From positions 13,231,043 to 13,295,042 of the forward strand of contig NC_058166.1 in NCBI RefSeq assembly GCF_020080835.1: a stretch of 64,000 nucleotides of DNA, given 5' to 3'. The notes beneath the pieces were generated by a model. It had not been told where the DNA came from, made no database searches, and was given only the letters and a program-made list of their open reading frames with translations. Source of the stretch: Cotesia glomerata. Lineage: Eukaryota > Arthropoda > Insecta > Hymenoptera > Braconidae. Shown piece after piece: positions 48,383 to 59,224 of the stretch. The translations under genes and the position numbers were made by a program. Each line of letters opens with the position of its first letter. Within the stretch, counting starts at the first letter, position 1.

Positions 48383-48452
48383 CAGTGTAGCGATGCGGGT
48401 AGCGCGTAACTCTTGACGAGCGATAGGTTCCAAGTTCGGTTCTCGGTTAGGG
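48383..48452 (+). mobile_element. tRNA-like SINE head
   Basis: TGTAGCGATGCGGGTAGCG (A-box-like) and CCAAGTTCGGTTCTCGG (B-box-like). The following GCAAAGCGATTTTGATTTAT resembles the sequence after the tRNA-like unit at 7443 (GCGAAGTGATTTTACATTGC), so both may belong to one SINE family. The tail is unclear. Confidence 0.5.
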
Positions 48453-48816
48453 CAAAGCGATTTTGATTTATTTCTTTATTTACGAAGCGTATTAGGTTAA
48501 GTTACCATAAGTAATCCTTTCCTCCTATCTCCTTACTCCTTAATATGTATAAACTGGACAATAAATAACCCCTGTTCGTAAAAAAAAGACTCTCACATTT
48601 GGGAAATCATCCATTTTTGTTTTTTTTATTACAAAATTAATTTATATATTTTTTTGTGCTCATAAACGATTTTGATAGTAGTAATTGTAACAATTGTTAA
48701 TTACAAATTTTTATGTTAATGACAATTATTATTAATTAGTATTACTTATTTCTTATAACAATAATAATTATTATTCACAATAATAATTATTATTGCAGTG
48801 ATTAAAACAAAAAAAA

Positions 48817-49461
48817 AATTAGGAAAACGGTTGACCCTGAAGTCCATCCCTGCAACTTCCCGCTAATTCCATACTTAGGCGCTTAAAATTGCACCAATGA
48901 CGTTTTTGAGCTCTTCGAGCTCAAAGAGATTGTTATCCTATGCTTTTGAGCTCTTCGAGCTCGAAAGTCTGATAGGGATTTGATGACACTATTTTTTGAA
49001 TTTTTAAACCGCAATACCTTTGAATGAATAAACCGATTTTCACGCAGTTGGCAGCATTCGATGCAGTTTTTCAAGCCTCACAAAGAATCTCAAATTTTGA
49101 ATTGATCGCGCTAGAAATTTCGGAGTTATTCCGAAAAAACACTTTTTTCGGTTTTCTTATGTTCACGATATCTCTCGAACGAATCAACCGATTTTGACCG
49201 GACTGGTGGTGATCGACGTGGTTTTTTGAGGTTAAAAGCTGATTAGTTTTTGGAATTGAACTATTAAGCCGTTTAAAAGTTATTCCAAAAAAACCACATT
49301 TGAAAAAATTTTTTTTTCAGTTTTTTTAAGATTTCTCAAAATCTATTGATCTGAATCGGTCCAAATAGTTTTTAAAATCTAAGTTTGGTCAAGCCCTTTC
49401 GAATGGCACCAACCGCGATGAAATCGGTCAAGCCGTTCAAAAGTTATAAGCGGTTCACATA

Positions 49462-49532
<71 letters not shown>

Positions 49533-49690
49533 ATACATACAGACGCCGTGACAACTTCGCGGGGATAGTCAGGGAAGCTTCCTGAGACCTTCAAACGTCG
49601 AGATCTGATGAAAACTCGGTTTTTTCAAAACGGGGTGAAAACAATAACTTCCCGATTTTTGAAAATCTTCGATTTTCGTAGCGGGAAGTT
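48817..49690 (-). mobile_element. Full-length AACTTCCCGCTA repeat, minus orientation
   Basis: Mirror image in plan of 62744-63616. It begins GGAAAACGGTTGACCCTGAA, has GAGCTCTTCGAGCTC twice (48909, 48951), the CA microsatellite at 49467-49530, and ends TAGCGGGAAGTT. AACTTCCCGCTA occurs inverted near both ends of the element. It is the innermost layer of nest C. Confidence 0.85.
49467..49530. repeat. (CA)n microsatellite
   Basis: About 32 uninterrupted CA units, located at the fixed internal site of the AACTTCCCGCTA repeat. Confidence 0.95.
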
Positions 49691-49743
49691 AAAAATAAAT
49701 AAATTGGATTTGAACCCGGATCCCTAAGAATTAAAAAATTTAA

Positions 49744-49750
49744 TTTATTA

Positions 49751-49797
<47 letters not shown>

Positions 49798-49800
49798 CAT
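49744..49800. repeat. (ATT)n microsatellite beside a B-box-like remnant
   Basis: About 18 ATT units. Just before it, the complement of 49709-49720 reads GGGTTCAAATCC, a Pol III B-box match, so this may be the eroded head of a minus-strand SINE. Confidence 0.6.
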
Positions 49801-51348
49801 TATTTCAAGCCTGGTTTGACCGTAATCGTGGTAGAATGGGACAAAACTCCACTAGTTACGGTGAAACCAGGCTCAGTTTAAATGAGCTATCAATACAGCG
49901 CCAAGTCTGTTTTGACCGTAAAATTGAGATGGGAAAAAATTACGATTAAAACGGAACTCGAATTTCGACTCGGGTGATGGCTATTTGAGAATAAAAAAGC
50001 CGATTATTTTTAAATTCATTCTTCCTTGGGTTGAGCAAAAAAATTAAAAAAAATCCTAAAATCATTTTTTGGTAGTATAGTAACAAACAAAAATTTTTCA
50101 GCCAAATCAAAAAGGATCGAGTTCAAAAGTGATCAATTTGACAAATAAAATACCCCGTATTTCCTGTAATTCTCCTAATTTTTTAAAAGGAGTAATTTGT
50201 TAAAAACTTAATGATATATAATGAAAGAGCAACAGTTTTGTGTGAAAGTGATCGTGATCAAAATTTAAAACTACAAAAATTTAAGACGTTAATACCTTCT
50301 GAAATATTGATGTTAGCAATTTAGTGCTCGGGATTTTTTTTGTAGAAAATCAAATTTACTATAAGTTAGTCATTTAAATGTTTTTCGTAACTCTTCTCAG
50401 TGACGAGAAAAGGACAGAAAAACTTAAATTTTATGAAAAAATTGGATTTAGTGGTCCATACTCCCTTGCCAGTGTGAGTTATGATTATCCCACGATGGGC
50501 AGTTTTGTGGAGCATTCAATTCTAAGTAAAATAACCCATCTTTGATTGAAATAATGCTATGAAATGCTGCTGAGCTGTAAAAATTTTAGGAAACAACTCG
50601 AGTTTTACTCGTATATTTAATGGGAAATCTTTTCACACCTTGATCGAGCTCTTCATAGTAATATTGGAAGGCTCAAATTTTCAAAGAATTTTTTTTAGAA
50701 TGTTTCAAAGAAATTTTCGTGATGGGATCAAGAAAAAATTAGTCGAAAAAGGCAGCTTATTGCTTATTGCTCATGCGTGAAAGTTTTACTTGTCTGAAAA
50801 AAATCATAACTCAAAGCTTTCAAAATGTGCGAAAAAAATGTTTATGAAAAAATTTTTGGAGGGGGCCCACTTTGCCCCACATTCTAGATTTTTTTATTTT
50901 AATGGACACAGCTTATCAATATTGAATTACAAACAAGGAACTAAAAAGTAGTGCAAAGAGTATAAAAAAAGTACGGATATGACCATTTTTTCCTTAAGGG
51001 GCCCACTTTTACCCCCCTTCCCCTATATAGAATTGGTTGGTATCACACAAGGCAAGGTTGTTGGGTTGTTGGTTCAAGATCAAAGTGTGGACGTCTCAGA
51101 TTTCAAAAATAGAAACTTCGAACTTTAAATTGCTTTTTTACTACTCTGATTTGACCATTTTTTACGAAGATACATTTATTTGAATAATCACGAAAACTTT
51201 AGAATTTTTTTTTTATACCTTAATTCTTTACACAAGTGTCGATTATGAGGCATTCCACGCCAAATCGGACAACATTCTGCTTTTACATCGTCGATTTTTT
51301 TTTGATAATTTTCATATCGTAATACCCATTAAGAAAGGCCTCCATGAT

Positions 51349-52032
51349 TTTGCACGCCTCATAGCGCGAAGCGCGTGAGGTTGTGCTTTATACTCGACTC
51401 GTCAAGGTCAAGCAATTTTGTGATCTTTAAATGCCTCTATCACAACCATATTACACTTATACAATGATATAAGTAGATGTGCACCGAAAAAACACTTAAA
51501 TTAAACCATCTTTTACTTTCTAAAATCATATCATGTTGCTATTTTGAAAAAAAAAAACGTTTTGAAAAAAATTTTACGTGGCCGTCCGGATGTCACCCCA
51601 TTTTGGATGTACCAACGATTACTCCCGAACAAATTAATATTTCAAGACCGGATCTTTTTTATTAGTTTAAGAATTTGTTAAACTGGGTCCGTATTTCATA
51701 TCAGTGGCCTAGTTTACGTATTTTTTTTTTTTTTAATTGAATTTTTATTAAAATTCACTACGATACAACCGTACAAAGCCAAACGAACTTTTCTTATTTG
51801 TCACGTGAAAACTATGGCGCCACTTGATCAAGCTAGATTTTTTTAGACTGCGTGCGCATATGACAAGAAAAAAGGGCGCTGATATTAAAAAAAAAAAAAT
51901 AAAAAATACTCTGTAAGAAATTACTTAATTATAATTTTTTTTTTTTTTTTTATCAATTACACAACTAATTTTTTTCTTAAAAAATGAATGAGCGTTATGA
52001 GACGTGCACTTTTGGATTTTCCAAACTTTCTT
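51349..52032 (-). mobile_element. MITE of the TGCACGCCTCAT family, copy 2 (inverted)
   Basis: TGCACGCCTCATAGCGCGAA at the left and TTATGAGACGTGCACTTTTG with GATTTTCCAAAC at the right. Internal landmarks match 28532-29204 in inverse order. It directly abuts the AACTTCCTGCTA fragment at 52032. Confidence 0.85.
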
Positions 52033-52185
52033 AACTTCCTGCTAAGAAAATTGAAAATTTTCAAAAATCGGAAAGTCATTGGTTTTACCCCGTTTTTCGA
52101 AAATCGAGTTTTCATCAGATCTTGATGTTTTGAGGTCTTAGGAAGCTTCCCTGATTGTTTTCGCGGTGATGTCCGTATGTCTGTA

Positions 52186-52244
<59 letters not shown>

Positions 52245-52400
52245 CAGTATGTAAACTGCTTATAACTGTTGAACGGCTTGACCGATTGGAACCAAACTAG
52301 TGGCGTTTTAAAGAGTTCTATCAGATTTAGTGTAATTTTGGGCCGATTTGGGTGGGTAGATTTTGAGAAATATCAAAAAAACTACGATTACAGTTTTTTA
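52032..52400 (+). mobile_element. Truncated AACTTCCCGCT-family copy with long (GT)n
   Basis: Starts AACTTCCTGCTAAGAAAATT and carries GTTTTCATCAGATC. A GT run of about 26 units lies at 52191-52243, then TATAACTGTTGAACGGCTTG follows. Similarity fades near 52400; the GAGCTC half is missing. Confidence 0.75.
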
Positions 52401-52664
52401 AAGTGTTCAATTTTATTTTTGTCTACAGCAAAAATTACCATTTTTTGTTGATATTTTGAAGAAAAATCACTTCAATAATGATTAACATTAAAGCACCTTA
52501 TTACCCTGCGGTACCTTACACTTACAAGCAAAGAATAACGAAGACTTAACTACGGAAAGGTGATTATGGTTATTTGTGTAAACATCTATAAACCAGGAGC
52601 TCCTTCCCAGTCAGCAGAAATAATAAAAACTAAAAAGCATTGACAAGACTATTAAAAGCGTAAT

Positions 52665-53360
52665 TTACCGGTTGACCGTAACCTTTGAGGCGTAATTGTT
52701 TACCGTCATTGAATTCCGAACAAGTTCACCCCCGTCCTTCCCCCACCCGACATCCAACATATAATAAGACAAAAAGGATTTTTTAGTCTTATTACAAAGC
52801 CCGCAAGCCATAACAATCGAATCTCTCTCGGTAACTTCCATTCTAGCAGATATAACACTAACGACTCCAGCAGCGCTATTGTCTGTCGCCAGAGGCGTGT
52901 GTGCCAGATCCTGAATATTCAACGAGACCCAAGCTATGTTCATACACTTTGTGGTGCCCTGGATCACTTTGCCCCTAGATAGGGCCAGAAGTTCATTGTC
53001 AAGACACTGGATGGTTGATGAATGCCGAGCTATCTCGTTTAACTTCAATTACTGCCCTTCATCCGAAAGCAAGGACCCAGACTGAGACCTGCTCATCATC
53101 ATGCAGAACCGACTGAATATATCGACCCAAGCTTAAAACTTCTTTCATCTCATTCCACTTAGCATGTTTTCATTTTCAGAGTAGTCTCATTCACTGCCAA
53201 GTATAAATAACTTCCAATTGTCATCCTGAGATCCTCAAGTACGGACACTCTTCGCCGGAAACACTTTGTTTTTGTAGGGACTACTCTTGGACTCTTCACT
53301 GTTTCTTTTTATAAAATTGAAGTTAACAATATCCGGCACTTTGTTGTCCTGGATCCTGGG
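52665..53360 (-). pseudogene. Possible decayed coding block, unrecognised
   Basis: On the minus strand one frame is open for 127 codons (53048 down to 52665), rich in ordinary residues (TIQCLDNELLALSRGK, VISARMEVTERD). Just upstream, other frames are open in series (NEMKEVLSLGRYIQS, and RRRVSVLEDLRMTIGSYLYL), as if one coding region had suffered frameshifts. Base composition is less AT-rich than the flanks. I recognise no family or catalytic motif. It could be an old gene copy, a retroelement piece or chance. The in-frame stops and shifts make a working gene unlikely. Confidence 0.25.
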
Positions 53361-53685
53361 AAAAATTTTCAAGTGATTATGGATTATAGAAAGTTTGATT
53401 TTGAATTCGTCCCTGTCATCAGGTTTAGATTTTTTATTGGTTTCTTGGATGGGATTATATTTAGAAAACTGTCAGTTATTGTTTCAGCCGATGGTTCAAT
53501 AGTGAACTTTCTGTGGGGAAATTTTTTAATCTTGTTATATATGGCCATAACAAGCTATCTTTATGAATAAAAAAATAATTCATTTCATTATAACAATTAA
53601 ATAATTTTTTTTTCTACAAATTTGAACAATTGGAATGCTTCAGTGAACCAAAATTGGTTAAGTAATTGATTAAAGTAAAAATTAA

Positions 53686-54630
53686 TCCGTACAAAAACAG
53701 TTTCACTGTAAAAAAAATCGCGCCATATCCACGTTCATAAGACTATTAAGAAAAAAAAATTTTATTTCTTTACAAAAAGATATAAAATAAAAAATTAAAA
53801 AATCCAAGTAACCAATATGGTTGTATATGATCTTCGGAAATTAAAAAAAATTTTGTTGTAAATTTAAATATTAAAAGAAACAATTTTGGAACGTATTTAG
53901 TGTGCGTGGTTACGAAATATTTCACTTTTTATAAAATTCCTAAAATCTATCTACTAGGACTTTTAAAAAAAATTGAAGTTCACAATGTCGCACACCAAGT
54001 ACGTTTCAAAATTGTTTCTTTTAATTTTTAAATTTACAACAAAATTTTTTTTAATTTCCGAAAATCATATACAACCATATCGGTTACTTGGATTTTTTAA
54101 TTTTTTTTTTAATAGTCTTATGAACGTGGACTTAACGCGATTTTTTTACAGTGAAACTGTTTTTGTACGGATTTCAGTATTTTTTTTTATTATAATAAAA
54201 ATTGACAATTTTAATTTAATACATTTCCGGTGGCAAACTATCCCTTTCAAGCTATAGTTCATGTAAAAGTTATTCTTGCGCCGCCTGGCGTGTGTAATTG
54301 CAAGCTGTCAAATATCTTTTTTTCACTGTAGTTTCCCATCTATTATAAGATTAGCATGCATCTTTATATTATTTAGTCTCTGGCCGTCCGCTTTTTACAT
54401 AAGAAAAAAGTTAAAATCTAAAAATCTGGGTCGCTATAGTTTATGCTGATTATTTTTAATAATTTTAAATAGAAATTATAAAGATAATTGATAATAATCA
54501 AGTAATACGCGTAATAAAAAGCATGAACTACTATTATAAAATATCATATAAAAAAAAAAAACAAAATAAATTTGAAAAAAAATTTGTAACCTCAAAAAAC
54601 CGTTCTGCTTACGGTATATACACACTCGGT
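53686..54630 (-). mobile_element. Composite 1-kb repeat, copy 3 (inverted, end-truncated)
   Basis: It starts with the foldback (ATCCGTACAAAAACAG to about 54174). The rest of copies 1 and 2 follows in reverse: GCAAACTATCCC, then GTTTCCCATCTATT, then CCGTTCTGCTTACGGTA and ACACTCGGTA. The GC-rich terminal hairpin is missing. The shared order shows that the foldback is part of the repeat rather than a chance insertion. Confidence 0.75.
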
Positions 54631-54652
54631 ATATACGCCACCTGTATATGTT

Positions 54653-54808
54653 GAGCCCTTGGCGCGTAACCGAGAGATCTGGGTTCGATTCCCAGTCTGG
54701 GCTGTCTGATTATTTTTTCAATTACGGAAAAACTCCCACTGAGTAGGTCCCCCCCTTTTTCCCTATCCGTTCTTTCCCAACTCCCTTAAAATTTGCTTTG
54801 ATATGGCT
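54653..54808 (+). mobile_element. tRNA-derived SINE, 5'-truncated copy
   Basis: Starts at GAGCCCTTGGCGCG, i.e. without the acceptor and D-arm of the copy at 54896, and then matches it with very few differences through GGGTTCGATTCCCAG, GTAGGTCCCCCCC and TTTGATATGGCT. The head is replaced by unrelated sequence. Confidence 0.75.
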
Positions 54809-54895
54809 CTTTACCGTAAGATGGACGGTGGCGTTGTTTGCTCGGTGGGTCTTATATACGTGACTGAATAAAGTAGTCAGTACTTGTCTCGGATA

Positions 54896-55065
54896 GCTTA
54901 ACTGGTAGAGCCCTTGGCGCGTAACCGAGAGATCTGGGTTCGATTCCCAGTCTGGGCTGTCTGATTATTTTTTCAATTACGGAAAAATTCCCACTGAGTA
55001 GGTCCCCCCCTTTTTCCCTATCCGTTCTTTCCCAACTCCCTTAAAAAATTTGCTTTGATATGGCT
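54896..55065 (+). mobile_element. tRNA-derived SINE, fuller copy (tRNA-Thr-like head)
   Basis: GTCTCGGATAGCTTAACTGG (A box TAGCTTAACTGG) and GGGTTCGATTCCC (B box) fold into a near-cloverleaf. D stem GCTT/GAGC, anticodon stem CTTGG/CCGAG around CGCGTAA (CGT in anticodon position) and T stem CTGGG/CCCAG are visible. The acceptor has a mismatch and several wobble pairs, and loop position 33 is not T. The same 3' body as the neighbouring copy makes a SINE likelier than a functional tRNA. Confidence 0.65.
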
Positions 55066-55084
55066 ATAATTTGATATGGCTTTG

Positions 55085-55585
55085 ATACACCTGTTGGATG
55101 TTTTCAAAACTAAATTTAGTGGAAAAGTTACGTATGGCCAAATTTGATTAATTATAACCATATAAGGTCATATATGGCAATGTCAGGTTCAATTTTTTGT
55201 CAAAAATATTGAATCAAAAAATAAAAAAATAATTTATTAATTTAATTCATTAAAACAATAAAATAATTATTTTTTCTAGAAATTAGGACAATTAACATGA
55301 TTTATTAAACAAAAATTGCTTGATTAAACTAAAAATCAAAGTCAGATAAGCTACTTAAAAGAACAGAAGAATCATTTTCATTTCATAACTTAATTTATAA
55401 AACTTAACTCTCTTCTAACGAAAAGATTAAGCGATCATACGCCACCTGTCTGATATTACCAAAACTAAATTTATTGGAAAAATTATATATGACTATATTC
55501 CATCATATATGACCATATAAGGTCATATATGGCAATGTCAAGTCCAATTTTTTGTCAAAATTATTGAATCAAAAAATAAAAAAAT
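55085..55585. repeat. Two ~145-bp direct repeats, offset ~357 bp
   Basis: CCATATAAGGTCATATATGG, then CAATGTCANGTNCAATTTTT and ATTGAATCAAAAAATAAAAA, occur at 55085-55230 and again at 55442-55585, each preceded by AAAACTAAATTTA. A local duplication. Confidence 0.75.
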
Positions 55586-57600
55586 ATTGCAATTATTACT
55601 AAATTAAATAAATGCTTTCGACAAATGATAATACAAAAGCACTGAAGATATAAAAAAATTTGGATTGAAAAATTACCACCGACCATAAGAAGTTGGACAA
55701 TCATGGACTTGAATGTATGGCGTCAGAAAATATAGCAAGAAATTTTTAGCGAAATTTGGGAAAAAATTTCTACAATCTCCAAAATTTTGATTTAAAGTTT
55801 GTGATATGCCGTGATCATTTTCACACAAATAAAAAATTTTCTCATCTCAAAAATGAAAAATTGATTATCTTTTAATAGAATTGATAAATGACCTAGAGAA
55901 TTTTTGACCACCTGGGGCCCTCAAAGTATCGATTGAAACAGATTTTTAAGAGGAAGTGAGTCAAGTATTTGAAGGGTAGATTTTTTAGAATTTCCGGAGG
56001 AAGATTCAAGTTTTGTTTGACGATTAAATACACCGGTTGAAGGTATTAGAGGTAAAAAACGGGATAATGAGAAGTATAGACGAAATAGGGATTATTACTA
56101 CACGCGGGATGATAGTTAACGCCTAATAGCTTGATAATCATTACCGAGCTAACTATTTTTAATTTCAATTCTGTGGCAAAGAATTTTATAATAACTTTTG
56201 GTCCAATAAATTAAAAAAAAATGTATTTTTATAACAAATTAAAAAACAGTAATACTAATCCTGAAAAAAATTCCTCTTGTAAAAATAATTGGAAGCGTAA
56301 TTTAAATAAGATAAATATATTCCGGGTATACAATCGCGAATTTTAAATTTTAAATACTATACACCTCGAAAGAGAAAAAGAGAAGTCAGTTGGTATTTAA
56401 TTTAAAGTAGCCTACACACTCTTGTAGAAGAGGACTTGGACAGTTAGGTCGCGTGATGACCAATCATTGCCCACTTTTTTTTATTTTATCATGTTGATAT
56501 CCCGCGTAAGGTGTCTGTACACGTACCGGGTCCCCAAGTCAACTTCCAAAAGTCCAAGTCCGCATATGGACACTATAAATAAAGGCATATATATATACAT
56601 ATATGTTGAGAATGGTATGGACCCCACGAGGTGAGATAACGAAGACATCGAGTTCCTTTTGGCATGTACGACTGCTTTCGCGCGCCGGGAACTCTTCGAT
56701 CCTTGATCCTTTAGGGTCCCATTTATACATATACATATATATTTAACACATATATATGAGGATGAGCATATAAGACAGTACTCTTGGGGTTTAGCTTTTG
56801 CTTTAGCTCATACTAGGGCCCGAGGATGCGATAATCGGTGAATGTGAATTAATACGAGAGCAGCATAAATATATTACAGGTATAGGTGTGAGAGTTCCAA
56901 ATGAACTTTGCAAGACTAAAGGGCTTGAGAAGAGAACACGCCTACTTGGTTAATATATTATACATCCAGGCTCCGTCTCGATGTTACTTATTCAATCGAG
57001 TAAATATATTTATGCACTCGATCGGGCATTGAACAAAGTTGTAGGAACTAACGAAGTTATCCTTCGAATCGGTATCTGGTATTTATATATATGTACACAT
57101 GAATGAATAAATAAATCCTTGATCGGTTTGTATCAATCGAGTATTTATTTTATCCACCCTGGAGCCAGTTTCTACAGGTGAATGCTAATAGTGCTTCGAT
57201 TACGATAAATATGTTTGCTTTTGATGTTATTTAATAATTAGTTAGTCGAGGATTCACTTTAAAAGGGACACTGATAAAAATTTGTTTGAATTTAATTTTG
57301 ATAATTTTTTTTTGTTCAGAAAAAAATAATTTTTAGCTCGAAAAAATATTTAGGAAGATTGAAAATTTATTGGACTGAGTTCAATTTTCTTAAGCCAAAA
57401 AAAAAATTTTGTTCTTGCTCCAAAATAACTTTAGTATTTTTCAAAAATTTCTTGGCACAAGAAATTATTTTTTTTCGGTGTGAGATTGAGGATATCGAAT
57501 GATTTTAATTTACTGCTTTAAAGATAGTAATTTTTGAAAATAAAGTTATCGATTTTACAAAATTTAAAAAAATTAAATTGTCCAAAAATATTAAAAAAAA
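55586..57600. other. Unique stretch with a GC-richer block, no supported gene
   Basis: The block at 56400-57200 is less AT-rich and not repeated (for example CGCGCGCCGGGAACTC near 56680). Frames are short. It may be regulatory or an intron or UTR part. ATATATAC runs occur around 56588 and 56730. Confidence 0.3.
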
Positions 57601-58243
57601 TTTTGGAAAATCCAAAAGTGCACGCCTCATAACGCTCATTCATTTTTTAAGAAAAAATAAATTGTGTAACTGATAAAAAAAAAAAAAATTATAATTAAGT
57701 AATTTCTTACAGAGTATTTTTTTTTTTAAATGTCAGCGCCCTTTTTTCTTGTTATATGCGCACGCAGTCTAAAAAAATCTAGCTTTATCAAGTGGCGCCA
57801 TAGTTTTCACGTGACAAATAAGAAAAATTCGTTTGTCTTTGTACGGTTATATCGTAATAAATTTTAATAAAAATTCAATTTAAAAAAAAAATACGTAAAC
57901 TAGGCTACTGATATGAAATACGGACCCAGTTCATCGCATTCGTAAACTAATAAAAAAGGTCCGGTCTTGAAATATCAATTTTTTCGGGAGTAATCATTGG
58001 TACATCCAAAATGGGGTGACATCCGGACGTCCACGTAAAATTTTTTTCAAAATAGCAACATGAAATGATTTTAGAAAGTAAAAGATGGTTTAATTTAAGT
58101 GTTTTATCCGTATACATCTACTTATATTGTTATATAAATGTAATATGGTTGTGATAGAGACATTTAAAGATCACAAAATTGCTTGACCTTGACGAGTCGA
58201 GTATAAAGCACAACCTCACGCGCTTCGCGCTATGAGGCGTGCA
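57601..58243 (+). mobile_element. MITE of the TGCACGCCTCAT family, copy 3
   Basis: TTTTGGAAAATCCAAAAGTG then CACGCCTCATAACGCTCATT at the left; CCTCACGCGCTTCGCGCTAT then GAGGCGTGCA at the right. Relative to 28532 it lacks a short T-rich segment before AATAGCAACATGAAATG. Confidence 0.88.
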
Positions 58244-58294
58244 AAATTAGAAACTAAAATTATTTTAAGTTTTTTTTTTAAATTAAGTTTGAAA

Positions 58295-59224
58295 TCTATA
58301 GTAATAAATGGAGAGCTGGTTTGTTTGTTTGGTTATACCACAAAAGCTACTGAACCGATCGGAATAATACTTATACCATAAGATGCAGCGTGTTTCGGAG
58401 AAGGTTTTAGTATATGATATGTTGGTGATTACTTATTCGGAGTCTATATTTTTTTGACTTAGAAATAATGAATTTTTGCAGCTTTTCATTTCTCGTCTAA
58501 ACAAAGAAGATTTTCGAAAAAAAACGCTCAGTTTTGTAATAGATTTTTTAATTATCTATTTTATAGCTGAGCGTTTTTTTCGAAGTTCTCATTTGTTTAA
58601 GCGAAAAACATAAAACTGCAATTAGCTTTATCATCACGAGTGCAACAAGGATAGTACCGTTTCTCGCCGTGAGTGCGACGCGAGAAAAAGATAGGATAGG
58701 CACTTAACTGAAACTTTCAATGCTCATAACAAATTTTTTTTTTTTCATATTGACGTTCTAATTAGCAAATTATCTAACTCCACTTTAGAGAATTTTCCAT
58801 TTGTATGGAAAAACAATCACTTCAAAATTTATTATCGACTTTAAAAAACCATTTAATATCATTAATATCTAATAGAGGTACAATATTTTGGTTTGAATCA
58901 TTCAAGTAATTTATAATTGGACCATTGCTACATAAAAATGTTAAAAAATCACCCTCTAAAAAATAAGGAGTTAGAACAATTCCTAACTAGACCGTCGATA
59001 TCAATTATTATTCTTTTTTGTAAGAAAGATACGTTATAATGATTGAACATTGAAAGTTATAATTAATATTAGCTAAAATAATTACATGGATAAAAGGTAC
59101 ATGCCAATTCAATAGAATTTGGAATCTGTGCAAGTCAAAACAATAGTCTAATTAAATTTCAAGTCTATAAATCTAAAAATGCAATTCTCTAAAACGTCCA
59201 GCAGAGCGAGCGAGTAGCAGCTAG
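58295..59224 (+). mobile_element. Non-autonomous Helitron-like element
   Basis: Starts TCTATAGTAATAAATGGAGA followed by GCTGGTTTGTTTGTTTGG, a 5' end typical of insect Helitrons. It ends GCGAGTAGCAGCTAG immediately before a T, matching the CTRR terminus and A|T insertion (A at 58294, T at 59225). An internal hairpin TTCGAAAAAAAACGCTCAG / CTGAGCGTTTTTTTCGAA lies at 58514-58583. The usual stable hairpin just before CTAG is weak. No Rep/helicase frame, so non-autonomous. Confidence 0.65.

Larger units (their letters stand above)
47250..49973. mobile_element. Level-2 element of nest C, TIR TGAGTCAAAATTCGAGTCC
   Basis: Left TGAGTCAAAATTCGAGTCCC and right inverse (GGAACTCGAATTTCGACTCG). GTTTTGACCGTAA is repeated three times near the left end and twice, with variants, near the right. 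It lies wholly within nest C. Confidence 0.7.
46764..51023. mobile_element. Outer element of nest C, TIR GGGGAAGGGGGG..CAAAGTGGGCCCC
   Basis: TA|GGGGAAGGGGGGGGGGCAAA at the left, TTTACCCCCCTTCCCC|TA at the right, each followed inward by a GGGCCCAC/GTGGGCCC box. A second GCAAAGTNGGCCCCC copy lies inside at each end (46833, inverse at 50858). TA duplication, 4.26 kb with nested elements, no transposase frame seen. Confidence 0.8.

Noticed and set aside
49385..49594. His/Thr- or Cys/Val-repeat frames
   Set aside because: Translations of the CA/GT microsatellite in the AACTTCCCGCTA repeat.
54896..54968. Functional tRNA-Thr gene
   Set aside because: Acceptor mismatch, non-T at the position before the anticodon, and a shared downstream body in the neighbouring copy fit a SINE better.
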